From Stromatinia cepivora (taxonomy: Eukaryota > Ascomycota > Leotiomycetes > Helotiales > Sclerotiniaceae): a stretch of 64,000 nucleotides of DNA. Where the stretch lies: positions 1,302,001-1,366,000 of the forward strand of contig RCTD01000019.1 of NCBI GenBank assembly GCA_014898415.1, read 5' to 3'. Below, piece after piece: positions 13,201 through 26,460 of the stretch; the first letter of the stretch is position 1; each line of letters starts with the position of its first letter. The notes below the pieces were generated by a model. That model had not been told where the DNA came from. It saw nothing but the letters and a program-made list of their open reading frames with translations, and did not search any database. Both the position numbers and the translations under genes were made by a program.

Positions 13201-15909
13201 TGGTAATCAATTTGTTCAGGTGACAACAACGAAGAAACAAGAAGTTGTTCCCGGCCTTAGACTACACGCTACAGTCAACGACATCTTCCGCTTAGCAGAG
13301 GTCGATGAGGCACCTACCTCGATACAGACCGAGGATGACTCTGCATTTGGTTTACGAACTGATAACGGCAAGATTGTAATGTACTTCACTAGCCCAAGAA
13401 AGGGCGATATTTTACAAGCTATTCGCAGTGCTAAGACTAAGCATGGAAAAGAATTGAGGACCTTGAAGTCATTTGAGAGATTGGTCAGACCGCAAGATGT
13501 ACCAGGAACACTCCTCAATATTGCCCTCACTAATATGGCGAGCCCTAATGCGGTTCTACGGCTTGCCTCCTACAATTTGTTGTGTGCTCTCTGTCGAGCC
13601 TTTAAGTTCGCAGCTGATTCCAAATTCATGAGTACAAAGGGTATAAAGTACTGCTTTCAGAATGTGGATTATTGCTAATGAACTCCAGAATTATGTGTTC
13701 CTTTGAACCCATCACAATTTATCGTTGAAATCAGTGCGCAATTGGCTCGCTCCGAGCCTCAGCTTACAGGGGACTTCCTCAATGAATTTTTCGTGGGATG
13801 GGAAAGTTTTCCATATTCGCAAAGACCCTTAAGCTTAGCATATATGGCGCCTTGGCTACCAAGTTTGAGAACTCATCTGATACCGAATGAAGCGGATGGT
13901 GATAAAGGAAGAGACAAAGTCGCTGTTATCTTCAGAAAGCTTATTGAGGTCGCCATATCTGACGTTGTTCTTAGCATTACCCTGGAACAAAGCATCTGGC
14001 CAGCAATTTGCAAGGACGAAGTTTACATGGATATATTCCTGGAGGAGATTCTCAAACCAGCTCTTAATTTTGGCATCGATGATGAGCGGACGGAGATTCT
14101 CGGTTCCATTCTTGCCTCACTCGACACAATTACGATACGGGGAAAACTAATCTCGAGGCTTCGAAAGGCTCTCAATCGTACTTCACTTCGACCAACAAGG
14201 CATCTTCACGAAAACACTGTTTGGGGCGAAATTTGTGTTCTTTTAAGACTCACCTTGTCTGTTTCGTTCGATAGCGGTGTCCAGTCGCAATTATATCTCC
14301 CTGAAGTATTCCATCTTGTCACCATGCTAGCTAATACAGGCTCATCCGATTTGAGATTAATCGTTCATCGCTTACTTGTCAATACTATCCACGCTATGTG
14401 TACCACATTTGTATTGGAAGAAAGCAAGCTTGCCAGATTAAAGGTTATGCTGTCGTCAATATCGGAGCCTCGACAAGAGTCTCTGTTCAGCATATTATCA
14501 AGAGACGGTGCTTCTCTTCCTTCATCACAAGACTCGGGACCTTCAGCATTATTAGCCACGGAGTCTCTTGCTGGCCTTCTTTCCGATATAAGTATTGTAG
14601 CGGCTCCAACTGTTGATTTGTCAAACGCGTGGCGTGCCAGGTGGATGAGTTTGGTGGCAAGCACTGCTTTCCAGAGCAATCCAGCCATTCAACCCAGAGC
14701 ATTTACTGTTATGGGTTGTTTGGCCCGGGAAGATGTCGATGACGATCTACTTTATCAAGTCCTGGTAGCACTTAGAAGCAGCATCGGTCGATATATGGAC
14801 GATAGTGACAGTGAAATGATGGTTGCTATAGTCACAGCTTTAACCAAGATGATGGATAAACTACCCTCGGCATCACGTTATGGAACCCAACTATTCTGGC
14901 TTGCGTTATCCCTTGTGAGGCTGGTACCGATTGGACTTTTCAATTGCGCGGCGATGTTCCTAGATGCCGTCCTACTCAATATTGGAGCTTCTGGTGAACT
15001 CAGCAATGGGCGCATGATCTCGACATTGTTACAAGGCCGAGCGCCACTTGATGAAGCAGCAATTCAACTGGATGAAATATATGGGATCCATTTCACTGCA
15101 GAAAACTTCCATTTCGCAGTTTCTGCTTGCATGGTAAAAGGTATGACGGATTCATTGACAAGATCTACTGCTATGCGTGTAATATCAACATTCCTCGACA
15201 CGACCATCACTAACGCGCCTGATGGAATGTCGTTTCCACGAGATGTTAGTTGCATGCCATATCTTGGTCTTCTATTGGGCCGAGCGCTCAATCCAGAAGA
15301 TGCAGGGCATAGTTTATGGCTTGCTACTGCTACCCAGGGAGAACACACCCCATACACAGAGCCAGATATGGATAGTATAACACAAGTTGCAGGTCTCAAC
15401 GAGAGAGAATTGCTCCTTTCTTGCGCCATTTGCTTAGTTGACTTTCACTATTTAGATGATACTATACAAAATCGCGCATTTCAATGGCTCAATAAGCTTG
15501 CCATATCATCGTCAAACGTCATGCTACGCCTGTAAGTGATTCTCTAATGCCCTGCCACATCAAGGTCAATACTAATTTTATGAAGCTCCGGCCCAATCAC
15601 CAACATACTAGATGATGTTCTTATATCTTGCCAGAATTCAATAACACTCGAATCTGCACATCAATTACTACGTACCATTACCTCAAATCCTCAGTTCTCT
15701 GCCGCGATGGAGAACACAGATGCGTTGGATAGAGTATTGAGTAGCATGGGTTTTGGAGGTCTGTGGAAGAATTCGACCTATCAAGGCCATCATGAGGTCG
15801 CTAGAGAGTGTACTGCTTTGACTGATAAGCTTATTGAGGTATGCACCATTTTCTATTTTCTTGTTCGAATGTTAAGGCTAACTTGAGTTTGCAGCTTATC
15901 ATTGCATAA
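7300..15909 (+). CDS. Ras GTPase-activating protein of the neurofibromin/Ira type
   Basis: Large negative regulator of Ras, stimulating GTP hydrolysis and thereby damping cAMP/PKA signalling. I read 15 exons: 7300-7353, 7427-8974, 9020-9369, 9433-9553, 9707-11245, 11303-11462, 11513-11802, 11851-12138, 12185-12556, 12605-12691, 12743-12915, 12964-13640, 13689-15531, 15586-15838, 15895-15909. They give 2589 residues, near the size of fungal NF1/Ira homologues. All junctions keep frame. The RasGAP domain lies at about residues 1265-1450, with LLRRNCVATKLLSVYAKWKG, the catalytic-helix signature FLRFFCPAIVAP near residue 1376 and a downstream LANNVLFG. The CRAL-TRIO/Sec14-PH module typical of neurofibromin follows at about 1575-1810 (KPFGILIDATCYNG, LTPSELSKQLSRVYVYNMNSAFR). 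The rest is helical-repeat-like. The start ATG at 7300 was chosen because MSDNSSLVITLVERLITK joins to LPHRTGAD; the longer first frame begins at a TTG. One intron (11463-11512) uses a GC donor. Confidence 0.93.
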
Positions 15910-17950
15910 ATAGAAAGGATGTAGAACGAGAGTTTTGTGACAAAGATCAGGAAGGGTATGTGGTTGGTGACGACAGATGAAGAAAGCGAAACGAGGCATG
16001 AACCATGACTTATGATAGGATAAAAGCTCCCTTAATTGTTTACCGTTAGCTTTAGGATATATGATACCCTGTTCGCGTAACTCCGCGCTACAAGCTAAAG
16101 TCCAGCAGGAAGATTGGGCGATTGGAGGCATGAATTGTATGTTTTGATTTGATGTGTGTTAGAGTCCAGCCACAATAGTTTGTGATCAAGTGGTTTCAAA
16201 TGGGTTAGACCTCTAATATTCACTTATACTTAGTAACTACTACGAAAAAAATTTGTACATACAGTGGAGTTTTTATGAATCTACAAGCTCTAGACATTCT
16301 TCTGCACTCTTTTCCATCGATACAAGAGGGCAATGAATCAATCATCAATCGGCTACGGGACAATCTCCCCCAAAAAGAAGTTTTTGATGTGTCAATTGAT
16401 GACAGAGTTAGACATGTTTGAAATTTGTGGTGACCCTTCGGAGTGGCATCTGTTGATGCGAGGAACTTGCTAGGGCTCGTCGACCAGCTTGAGTAACAAA
16501 AGTCACAATTCGAAATCTCTGCGCAATGTCGATTCCTAATGTCAAACGATTTGGCCGATGTCTTTTGCCATGATCAGTACAACCATGAGCGCGAAATTGC
16601 AGATCGAGAAGGAAAATCAAGCAATTGAAGATCTTCTCATTGACAAGATGACTCAGGTGCATACTATGTGCCGATGAGATACGTTGATAATAGCACAAAT
16701 GAATAGCTATCAAGCAAAATAAAGCACCAGGTTGTAGATCAGAATACGTGGAAATATCTCGCAATAGTTTATCGTAATGTTTTTACTTTTACAGAACTTT
16801 ACATATGTAATTCGCCGCTTGAACTGTCGATTGAACGCCATCAAACTTGTTTTGTCCTGAGGGGATATCCGGATATCCCAGAAGCTTCGAACTTATTATT
16901 TGCATTTTCAGATGTCTATTATCTCCAGCATCCTCCGGTAAATGACCACTCAAAGTTCTAGATTGCTGGATGATGTCAATCTGGGAGGGGGAATGGAAAT
17001 CTTTTCTTCAACTTTCACGATCGTGTTTCCTGGAGAGGAAGCTGTTTAGCATTGATGTCATCTACGACGGAGGGTTATGTTGCCTCATACGCAACCTCTA
17101 TATATAATTAAGTTTGATGTAAGCATTGGCCAATTATATACCTACAATTTTCAGGATGCCAATCGACTGAGCTGCAGGTATTTACATTTAGGGAAATTGG
17201 CTAGCGAACCCCGCTCCTTTAATCGTCACTCTCGTCAACCAAAAAATACGATCATACAAATAAATGCCTTTAGAAGCTGAGGGAATAACCATACTTTAGT
17301 TCTTGTGATACACACCATGAAGCCTCTTACATCATGACATAGGCTTACAGTATCCTTCTGCTTCCGTCGTATCAACCCTCTATCAGGCTCCGGCATGCCC
17401 TCCCCGCGTATAAAAAGGTCTATGTCCGTCCAGAATCGAATCGGTTTCTCAATTATCTTTAGCACATCAAATCCTAACTTATATTCCAACCTCTTACTTC
17501 TGGCATTTCTCACCCGTAAGCAGTCTATCATGTGTATGTCATCAACAAGACTTCCTCAAGTACATAATTCAAAATAAGTGAAATGAATTTCTGATTCCTG
17601 CATTAGTTTTCATGCATATTTGATTAATCTGAGTCATTCTTTGAATTCCTTGAGCGGGACATAAGCCATATGAAAATTTGTTCAAGCTACTCGTGGGTGA
17701 TGCCAATGATGACATAACAACAGACGTTCTCTGGAGATTCTAACATTCAGGACGAACATAAGGATGACTACAATCTGGATAGCTTATGAAGGGTTAGCAT
17801 TGTACATTATTCCCCTCTTAGTACTCCACGAGATCAAAAGACCTATTTTTCAATAGCATTGCATTACATTGCATTGCCTTGCCCAACCAAATCTATGATC
17901 CCAGGCCCCTAACCATCCCAACCTCTCCAGCAACCTCCCGAATCTCCTCC
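15910..17950. other. Two-kilobase convergent intergenic spacer without a gene
   Basis: This lies between the 3' ends of the RasGAP gene (plus) and the hydrolase gene (minus). Short open frames on either strand (for example 16408-16764 minus and 17077-17280 plus) show no recognisable family, codon bias or introns joining them. I see no tRNA or repeat. Sequence around 16850-16880 has a small ATATCCGGATATCC-type inverted repeat that is probably incidental. Confidence 0.5.
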
Positions 17951-18878
17951 TTATAACTGCACAAACCTCTCCCCAAACGCCCTCACACTCTCCACCAATC
18001 CCTCCTTCCAAGTCAAATACGGCGAATGTCCACTCGGACATTTCAAAACCTCAATATGCACCTCCTCCCTCTGATTCTGCAACGCCACCATCCCCTCCTG
18101 ATACGCAGCCGGCAAAACCATATCATTTTCCGTCACCAAATACGTGCACGGCAAAGCCGAATACGCATCATTTTCCAGTACCGTTTTCAGGACCGGAGAT
18201 GCTGTTAATTTGGATTCGTAGTATTTAGCCTGCGCCTCATCTAATTCATTGAAGAAATAATTTGCCCCGTCGACTGTGGATGCTAATCCATTCATTCCGT
18301 GGTTCTGGAAGTTGTTAATTTAATTTCGTATCAAGTACTTATCACAAGATGGAAAGGGACGGGTTTTGTGTTGGGTTGGAGGAACTCACGTGGAATTTAC
18401 ACCAAGGTGGACTAACAGGTACACTCCCATCCTTTGGTAAAAAGAAACTATGTACCGAATCACCCAGCGGAATCGGGGGCGCACACACGTAAAAAATACC
18501 AGTCGCGCCTCCCTTCAAGCCCTTGTCCTTTCTCGATCTCGCTTGGAGCTCTGGGGTCGCTACAGCCGTGGGTACGAAACCACCTGCTGAATGGCCGAGG
18601 AGAATAACATTTTTGCCTTGTTTAGTAACGAGATCTTCAAGTAAGGAGTTGATGACGAGTATATCGTCTGATGGTTGTGGATAGCCTTTTGCTGGAATAT
18701 CGCGGTTGTAATCTGGGTTTGAGGGTTCTCCTATATTCATGAGGGTGAGATCTGAGGTGGGGAGTTGGGGACAGTAGGATTCGATGTTGGATTCTTTTAG
18801 GGCGTTGAGAAAGGGTTGGTATGGTTCGGGGCTGTGGTAGGAGCCGTGGCATATGACAACGACGAATGGTGAAGACAT
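17951..18878 (-). CDS. Alpha/beta hydrolase family protein
   Basis: A small serine hydrolase of the alpha/beta-hydrolase-6 type; the substrate is unknown. Exons on the minus strand are 18878-18390 and 18304-17951, separated by an 85-nt intron, giving 280 residues. Visible signatures are the N-terminal strand and oxyanion region FVVVICHGSYHS, the nucleophile elbow GHSAGG with Ser97 (residues 95-100), an acidic residue in TENDMVLP (Asp224, candidate catalytic acid) and a late histidine in PSGHSPYL (His256, candidate catalytic base). There is no signal peptide or membrane segment, so a soluble cytosolic enzyme is likely. This architecture is common in expanded fungal families annotated as hydrolases or esterases acting on small metabolites, but the sequence gives no pathway. 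The gene is convergent with the RasGAP gene and in the same orientation as rav1, with no sign of a biosynthetic cluster around it. Confidence 0.85.
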
Positions 18879-19642
18879 TTTGAGGGTTGGATGGAGTATT
18901 TGGGATGGATTTTTAAATGGATATTTTGGGGGTGTGAAAGATGAGGTGAGGAAAGAGGTAGAATAGGACTGTCATTCTTGCATGAACATGGATCGACTTT
19001 ATACATGAATAACCTCGCCCCATCTTACGATTATTAGATACAACAGATGGCACCATGAAAAGCATAGTCATGCATCCTAATCCGAATGTAGCTATAAGCT
19101 CCGACCACCTGCAATTTGTTCAAACCAACAGTTGTGAAAAGAGCAATATTGCACGAGTTAGGCGAGCTCGAGGCGAGGCGATGCAGCGAGAGTGAATGAT
19201 TATGTGGGGTTTGTCAGGGGATTAACGATGATTTTTCCCCTTAAAACGCTTGCGTAGGATAGATTTATAAACCAAGTTTATCTCCATTTGAGATGCATGT
19301 ATATTGAAGTATATTGCATGTTAGAAGATAATAATGAGGATGAAAATGGCGGTTGAACTACGCAGCCCGAGTCGAATTAATCATGTTCAACTCATTTCCA
19401 CTTGAAGTAGATGAGCTAGCAACACACCAATGATGCCCAAGAACCTAGATTCGAAACACCAAATCACTGCCACCGAACCACGATATAGATACTCATATTA
19501 CCAGAGTTCCCATCCAGACGCTATGCATTACGATAAACCATAAGTCCCTTACTGTCCAAACCTAAAATATCACCCCAAGACCAAGTAGGGTATGTAATTC
19601 AAAGCTAAAATACAACGCCATGAAAAATGCAAACCCTCAAGA
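18879..19642. other. Intergenic spacer, hydrolase promoter and rav1 3' flank
   Basis: A 764-bp non-coding spacer between two minus-strand genes. I see no gene, RNA or strong repeat in it. Confidence 0.45.
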
Positions 19643-22600
19643 CTAAAAACCGAAACTATCCAAGAGACTATTAGCCTCCGGTTCTTCGAACACAGTAGGT
19701 GGCGGCTTATGAGTTTGGCCATGTATAGGTATTGCATCTTTTGTATCCGCGGCTGCCGGTCCTATTCCACTAATAGGCAAATCGGCCACTACTAGCGAGC
19801 TTCTCCTTCTCAACATCTTTCTGGGATTTATTTCTCCATCGAAACTTTTAAAGTCTAGTTTGGTTGGGAGCAGGAACTCCCAATTCCTCACCAAATCTAA
19901 TGCCAACAAATCACAACCCATGCGGTCATATAGTCTTGAATTGTGCAATACGAAAGCCCATTCGACCTTTGGAGTGACTTTGGATGCACCACGAAGGGTC
20001 TGTAAGGTCTTTTGACGGAGCTGCGAGTAAAGAACAACTAGAGCAGGATCATCGGTTAGGAAAAGTTTTGCTTGGAGATCAGGTGATTGTGGAGTTTCAA
20101 GTAGAGTATAAACCGGTGACTGGAAGGATAATGTTAGTATTTGAATCGAGTCTGGCCAATGGAGTGTGTGAATTCTTACGATCAAAGCTCGCACAGCCAT
20201 ATCACGACGATGTAGCATCCAGAAAGCCCACGATGCAAGCCATCGGTTACCTTCCTGAGCAGCTAACGGTAGAACCTTTTCTTCAAGAAGTTCTTTGAGA
20301 ACAGGACCATGCTCGCCTTCATACACACGGGTAACTGCTATCGCTAGTTGAAGATCCTTGAGTTGACTCAGAATTACATTGATGGCATCTTTGAGGCAAT
20401 CCGCCAATAAGAAGAAAGCTGCAGCATATTCTAGACATGGTTAGCATGGATCAAATAAGACCAGTCAATGCATTACTCACCAAATCGACGCTTCCCAAGC
20501 AAAGCATATGCATTCTTCATTGCAGCAGTCCGCCACTTCTTTTCTGAGAAATTATTCGCCAGGAGTCTTGTCGTAGCTCCTTGTTCACGGTTCCACGCAG
20601 CCATGCGCCATAGACCTTGTAGTACCGCCTTTTTCTTGAGCGCAAGATAATACAAACTGCAATCTATGGGGTTTTTGAGATCGCTCTTCGAGTATTCATT
20701 CCGCGCAATGACCTCAAATTGAGCTTTCTAACCTTTGTTAGCTTCCTCAAATTTCAATATAAAAGGAATACATACCAGAGCATTTGCATCCGTCATCCAC
20801 ACAAAGATACCACTCTCTCGTGCATGTTCCCAAAGCATTCTTCCATGGAATTGTCGTGAGACCATATCTGCCAGAATATCTTGACTATTACTATGGTATG
20901 CCCAATTGATCTCCCTCCAAGACAGACTAAGTTCATTCGCACGACCACGACGTAACACATGTTGTCTGAAGAATAGCATAAATCTTGCAGCATTATCATC
21001 CATAGACCTACGTTGACGTTCAACAATACCGACACATTCAACAATATCAGCCAGATGGATTTGTTCCTGCCTTGAAAGTTGAGGCAGTGCAATCTGCGTC
21101 AGTTTCTCAGTTATGGCAGCAGCAACGTCTTCCGTAACTGTCTCCACCTCATCATCGTCGGGAAGGCCATCAAATGCAGATTTAATTCCTTTACTAGCTG
21201 AAGGTACATTGTCCGAGCCGATGTAGAAATCTTCTATGTTCATTCCGAGGTGTGAGTCGATTGCTTCACCCTCAATGTAATATTTAAGGATCTTGTATAG
21301 TGCTAACAAAATATGCTGCACCAATAAATTCTTTCCAGCAAGTATGTATTGGCTCAAGAATTGCGGATGATAAACCGGAAGCGGGCCATTCAGTCTCGAA
21401 ACAATATCGAAGAGGTCCCAAGGAGTTTTACGGAAAGGTAAGACTATTGATGCCGACGAGTCGACCTCCTTATCATAAACGAACAACTGATTACCTGCTC
21501 CAACGATGAAGTTACCACCTCCCAACCAGGTTGAATCGCCAATAGGGTGAGGTGTCAAATCTCTGATATTAACTTCTCGAATTGCTGCCCATGCTGGTCC
21601 TTGATCCAAATAATCGTATCGCATTTGAGCCAATAATACAACTCGATAACGAAAGCCTACAGCAAGAATAGATTGGTCGTCTGGAGTTGAAGTCCAATCC
21701 AGATCCTGGATTGTATCTTGGGATTCATAGTCCTGAGAATACTCAAGCCGGGCACCTCGGACGTCCCATATTGTTAACTCAGATCTAGTTGAGTTCACAA
21801 GTGCAGCTTTCCGTATAGAGCTTCCACTAGCTAGAGCAGGCTCGCTGATACCTGTGTCTACCGAACAAGTCTGTAGCCAATCAACCTTTTCTTTCTCGAA
21901 GTCAATCCGGGCGGTCCAAGATCTTAAAAGTCCAGAATGAGTATAGGAGATAGCAATATCTCTCGCAAAAGTGTCCAAAAATCCGGAGATGACTGGAGGA
22001 GACCCAGCTGGATCTACCGGTAAAACATATGCTAAATCGTCATTGTCTCCAAGGCCAAATTGACAGAACTCACGTATGGAAGCTTCTTGATGATACCCAT
22101 TGACTTGGAGACTTCCCCTCCTTTGAGGTAACTTGACCTCCCATACAATACCTTTCATCTTCGAAGAGATTGTAGCGACATGAGCGACAGAACCCTCCTT
22201 ATTGACCTCAGGTAGCATGAGTATGCACAGCGGCTTCCCTATGACAGAAAACTTACAATCTGCTAGTTTGACCGCCGCGGAATGTCTAGTATCCCATAGG
22301 GTAATGTTATCGTGATGTAAATATATCACGAAATTTCCCTTTCTCATGACACATATTCTATGGACGTGCTCAGTTTGTGAGATAATACTTTGACGGAATA
22401 CTGAAGTTCCACCCGCATGTTCCATATGCTTCCAAACTATACTTTCATTGCCATCTGTGCGAGATACTACTGCTCGTCCACTAACATTACGCACAATTTT
22501 CTTGACAGCACCTGAATGACCCGTCCATAGTGCTTTAGATTTGAAGCGATGCGTTTTTGGTGAAGGGTCAAACAAATTGGCTACATCGGTTTCAAAGAAC

Positions 22601-23874
22601 TCAATTTTACCATCAAAATGATGAACTAGAACATTGAGATTCCCACCAGACTGGTTGCAGAAATTATAGAGCTGAATACAGCTTGTATCATCGGCCAGTT
22701 CCGTTGGTAAACCCAATTCCACGCCGTCAATATGTGCGATGTTAAAAATATTCGTCGGTTGCTTTATTTTGGACCCAACATTCTCCAGGCCCCATGCAGA
22801 TAGATGTCCATGTTCGTCCAGTACAACGCAAATCTCCGGATTACGATTCGCAACCTCGATCAAATGCGCTAGGGCATGGTCGTCCTCTGAGTCGGTCGCT
22901 GCCCTCTCCTGCACTGCATGTTCTGTAGCAACCGTAAAATCTTTCCCATCAATGATAAATGCGAACCTTAGCTTCGACGCCTTGTTTCCGTCCAATCCTC
23001 TCGGTTGTATGGATTCATGTAAATCGATCTGACCCCACAGCTGTAGACTTTGTAGTGAATGAACATCGGTCGGCGCCCAGATCCTCAGCACATTATCCGC
23101 ACACACTGTATACAGCACATTATCAATTGTTTGGTCGATATGAAACGGCCTCCTCCAGTGCATATTCGTGACAGTTCGCGGGTGCGGTAAGTAGGTGAAA
23201 TCGAATCTCGTGTCATCATTTCCAAATGATAATCTCCTCCATATCTTCACGAACCTGTCGTACTTTCCACTAGATGCAATGAATGCCGAATCATACGAGA
23301 AATTTGCGAACTTAGCCGGGTTCGCAAGTTGTTGTTTCCAAGCCACAACCGGCGCATCGATTGTCGAGAATAAAGTAAGTGATGAGCTCCCTACCAACAG
23401 TTCTTCTGCTATTCCCCATGACAATGTGTTTGCTGTATCGTTCCCGCTCTCGTCGATTGAAATGCTATGTTGTAGAGACCACTAATGTATTCAGCGCCGT
23501 ATTTTAAAAAGGCCAGCTGAGGTTGTGTCATGCTAACCTTCAGTGCTTCTTCATCCTGCCCATATGGTTTATAAATCCTTATGTTAGAACCCGCGCATGT
23601 TGCAATCTTCCCGCTACCTTCGTCTAGCGCAATAGCTTCGAGTTGAGTGTCGTCGTCATCATATATCGTTTGTAGGATCGTGTCTGCACCAGTAAGTATA
23701 ACGAAAGCATTTCCTGTGATATAGGCCTGTGTAACATTTTAGTGAGTTAAAATAAACAAATGCAGAGTGTCTGCAATTTGATTGTAGACTCACTATGAGC
23801 CTCCTGCTGTCCCAATAACCAGTACAGACAGCTTGAAGCTTGGCCTGTGCCTTTCCAGGAAGCACTGCTCTCAT
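19643..23874 (-). CDS. rav1: RAVE complex subunit Rav1 (DmX-like WD40 protein)
   Basis: Rav1 is the large subunit of the RAVE complex, which promotes reassembly of the vacuolar V1-V0 ATPase. Minus-strand exons: 23874-23794, 23726-23538, 23481-20776, 20727-20481, 20430-20180, 20119-19643, giving 1316 residues with all phases matching. The start MRAVLPGKAQAKLQAV and following VCTGYWDSRRLI are typical of the family. The first ~450 residues contain beta-propeller (WD40-like) strands such as YDRFVKIWRRL and ADNVLRIWAP. The Rav1p_C domain follows, with VWMTDANAL, EVIARNEYSKSDLKNP, IDCSLYYLALKKKAVLQGLW and WKTA-like helices. The C-terminal part contains WMLHRRDMAVRALI joined across an intron to SPVYTLLETPQSPD, and RLYDRMGCDLLALDLVRNWEF. 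The splice at 20775-20728 was chosen to restore DANALKAQFEV; reading through would give a premature stop. The promoter side abuts the AT-rich island about 250 bp upstream. Confidence 0.94.
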
Positions 23875-24110
23875 ACTATATATCAGAGCGCATTCAAAGC
23901 ATATTTTCAGTAAAATGGCATGAATAGTTTTCTCAATACGAGTAAAACTTCAATGTCAAAGGAATAATGTCAAAGGATTAGAAGAAGTCGGAAAGTATTC
24001 GTTGGTGAAGATGATTCCCGATTATTGTAGAACTTGGAGCTCTCGCCTGGATGAAGACAAGAAACCAGCGATGGATCTACGCAGGGACAAACCACCTACA
24101 GTAACCATGC
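23875..24110. promoter_or_regulatory. rav1 upstream region before the AT-rich island
   Basis: About 235 bp of ordinary composition lies between the rav1 start codon and the sharp compositional change near 24110. Unless transcription starts inside the island, the rav1 promoter must fit in this stretch. No motif could be assigned. Confidence 0.4.
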
Positions 24111-24784
24111 ACTTATATTACCCCAAAACCTTAAAAACATGTAAATTTTGTAAATTGAATTTCAACTCTCTTTATTATTTATTCATCAATAACACCACAA
24201 TATACTCCCAGAACCTTAAATATTAAAAGGAAACTAGTTTTTAAGCATTTTACTCTATATTTATATAGCAAAATTATTAACAAGATTTTTAATAACTCTA
24301 ATCTTTATCATATCACAATTGATCTCAATCTCGAAACGCAAACTGTTTACTATATTTTACAACAAAATATATTATATAATAAAGGAATGAATCTATTTTG
24401 TACTCTTTGAATTAGATTTTATACAGAAAGAAAGGAATGTATACTAATTCGATATATTCGATTATATTCAAAATCAATCTATATATAAACAAAAATAATT
24501 GTAGACTTTAAATATAGTACCTTTATTATTAAGAAGATTTTAAAGATTTATAGAATTATCAATTGGAAATGTAAAAAGCGGCCGGAACTTATTCAGGTAT
24601 ATATATTCAAACGATTTGTATAATATTTAATATATAAAGGGTTAACAATAAAGGAATAGAGATTAGTTGTATAAAACAATGAATATTCTATAGAGTAGGA
24701 ATAGGGTAAAAAAGAAAAATAATACTTCTATATTCCTGTTTAGAAATGAGAACCTAAAATGATTCAAATATATAATACAAATAA

Positions 24785-24948
24785 TGTTGGATTTTGGATC
24801 ATACCGTATATCTAAGCATGGGATTATACTATAATGGGATTAGCCTGCATATGATTCTACCGAATCATACAACCTATATAATAGCTTCTAGCCAGATAAC
24901 CTTATAAAAAACAATGCTTTTCTATCCATTCAATATGATTTGTTAATA
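24785..24948 (+). repeat. 5' LTR of the outer element
   Basis: A 164-bp terminal repeat matching 28729-28892 along its full length without gaps. The 11 differences counted by eye are all transitions. It begins TGTTGG and ends TTAATA where the other copy ends TTAACA. Confidence 0.9.
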
Positions 24949-25068
24949 GATTATAAGTCCGGGTTCTGTGTATCATTGTATAGTTTAGGATTAATCTTTC
25001 GGGGTGAAAGATCAAGTCCTTGATAGATCCGGCAAAATAGACAAGTAAGATCGATATAGTTGAATAAG

Positions 25069-25275
25069 GAAGTTTGTTATACTAAATATATTGGCAAAGT
25101 TGAATTCTAATAATACAATTAGAGCGGGGAAGCTCGCTATATTAAATACATTTGCAAAATAAGATCGAATAGGATTATAGATTATTTAATGGATAAATGG
25201 GGAAATCTGTTATATTAAATATATTAGCAGAGTTGAATCCCAATAATATAATTAATATAGGAAAGCCCGTTTTAG
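25069..25275. repeat. Imperfect tandem repeats near the 5' end of the outer element
   Basis: A unit resembling GGGAARYTCGYTATATTAAA, continuing into GCAAAGTTGAAT and AATAATACAATTA, recurs starting near 25069, 25127 and 25198, with a partial fourth copy near 25259. The middle copy is interrupted. The function is unknown. Confidence 0.6.
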
Positions 25276-25828
25276 GAAATTATTTAGGCAAAAGATATCA
25301 TCTTTTTATACTCTTTTTCCGACAATTCGAGAATCAACCGATTCCCTCGATATTTCCTTTCTTTTTCGGAAGTCTTTTTGCCTTGAAATAAACACTTTGC
25401 AAAGCAAAATAAACCTTTCGAAATCTCTTTAGATAAGATTCGAATATTCCTGTTTTTTGAATATCTTTGATCTTTATATAGTTGATAGATTCCCTATAAA
25501 AAACTTAATAGGAATATTGGAGATTATATTTTTGATATAATTTTTGGAGGAGCTATAAAATCCATATTTGTTTTCGTTTTAAATATTTTGGGGATTTGTC
25601 TTTAAGGTTTATTATATTTTCTTATTCGATTTTAAATGATTATGGATTTACTTTGCTTTTTGATTCTATTGAAATGGATTTGTTAGCAAAATTTAAAACG
25701 GTCTTAAATTTTGTTTCTAATATAGATTCAGGGTCTGCAAAAGTTGATTCTTGGATTGGAACTTTTGGAATGATGGATTCGATATCTAAAATATCCTTGG
25801 AATTTATTATATTATATTAAGAAGATAT

Positions 25829-25978
25829 TATCACGAGATACACGTGATCGCGTACGATCGGGCTAGTACAGTACTAAGCTCCGAGCCGATCATATATATA
25901 GTTTTGTAGCACATTCTCTTTAACTTTGTAGCTTTTAATTTTAAGATTGATCTTTAAATACTCATTGGGTTTGTTATA
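25829..25978 (+). repeat. 5' LTR of the inner element
   Basis: A 150-bp repeat pairing gap-free with 27354-27503. It keeps more CpG (GATCGCGTACGATCGG) in its first half than the 3' copy, while the 3' copy keeps more C in its last 30 bases, so the two copies mutated independently. Confidence 0.9.
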
Positions 25979-26274
25979 TTATTAAAAGTTTTTCCAAATA
26001 AAAAATGGAATAATATTTGTATATGTTTATATATATTCTGTTTGCTTTTGTTTAGGTATATGTTTATGTTCATTTGTTTGTATATAAATCTTCTTGATAT
26101 TATTCAAAGGTGTTGTTTTTTTTTTTACTTTTAATTTCTAAGTTATGAATTATGATTCGATAAATCTTGTAATTGCAGAATTTCATGGCGAAGTGATTCA
26201 TTAACGGGATAAAATTTCGTTTCTATGTTCCCTGATTCTTGAATGTATTCCTGTTGTTTATACTTCTTCTTGTC

Positions 26275-26460
26275 CGAAATCCTTTCTTCCTGATCCTGAA
26301 AAGTTTAATGATAACTTTCAAAAGTTCGATATCTGACTTCCTTCGATTCGAACGAAACTATAAGTAGACGGCGCTGTGATCGGTAATTCTATAGTTCAAT
26401 TTTATTATGTTTATTTCAATCTCGAATCTTATATATAAATTATGGTACTATTTTAGTTTT
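26275..26460 (+). pseudogene. Degenerate Gag-like fragment in the inner element
   Basis: One frame reads PDPEKF, then NFQKFD, and after a TGA codon LPSIRTKL, then VDGAVIG after a TAA. The pattern resembles the N-terminal capsid segment of fungal LTR-retrotransposon Gag proteins. The in-frame stops are those expected from G-to-A and C-to-T changes in Trp and Gln/Arg codons. A further partly open stretch at about 27144-27285 (DDDKDLGEMI to AYQEFLSKED) may be the 3' end of the same frame. No complete protein exists. Confidence 0.6.

Noticed and set aside
16408..16764. 118-codon minus-strand frame in the spacer after the RasGAP gene
   Set aside because: There is no recognisable family, no splice partners and no codon bias; random frames of this size are expected in 2 kb.
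20728..20775. Rav1 frame read through to a stop at 20728
   Set aside because: A GTATGT donor at 20775 and an acceptor before 20727 restore the conserved family sequence; reading through gives a premature stop and loses the C-terminal 324 residues.
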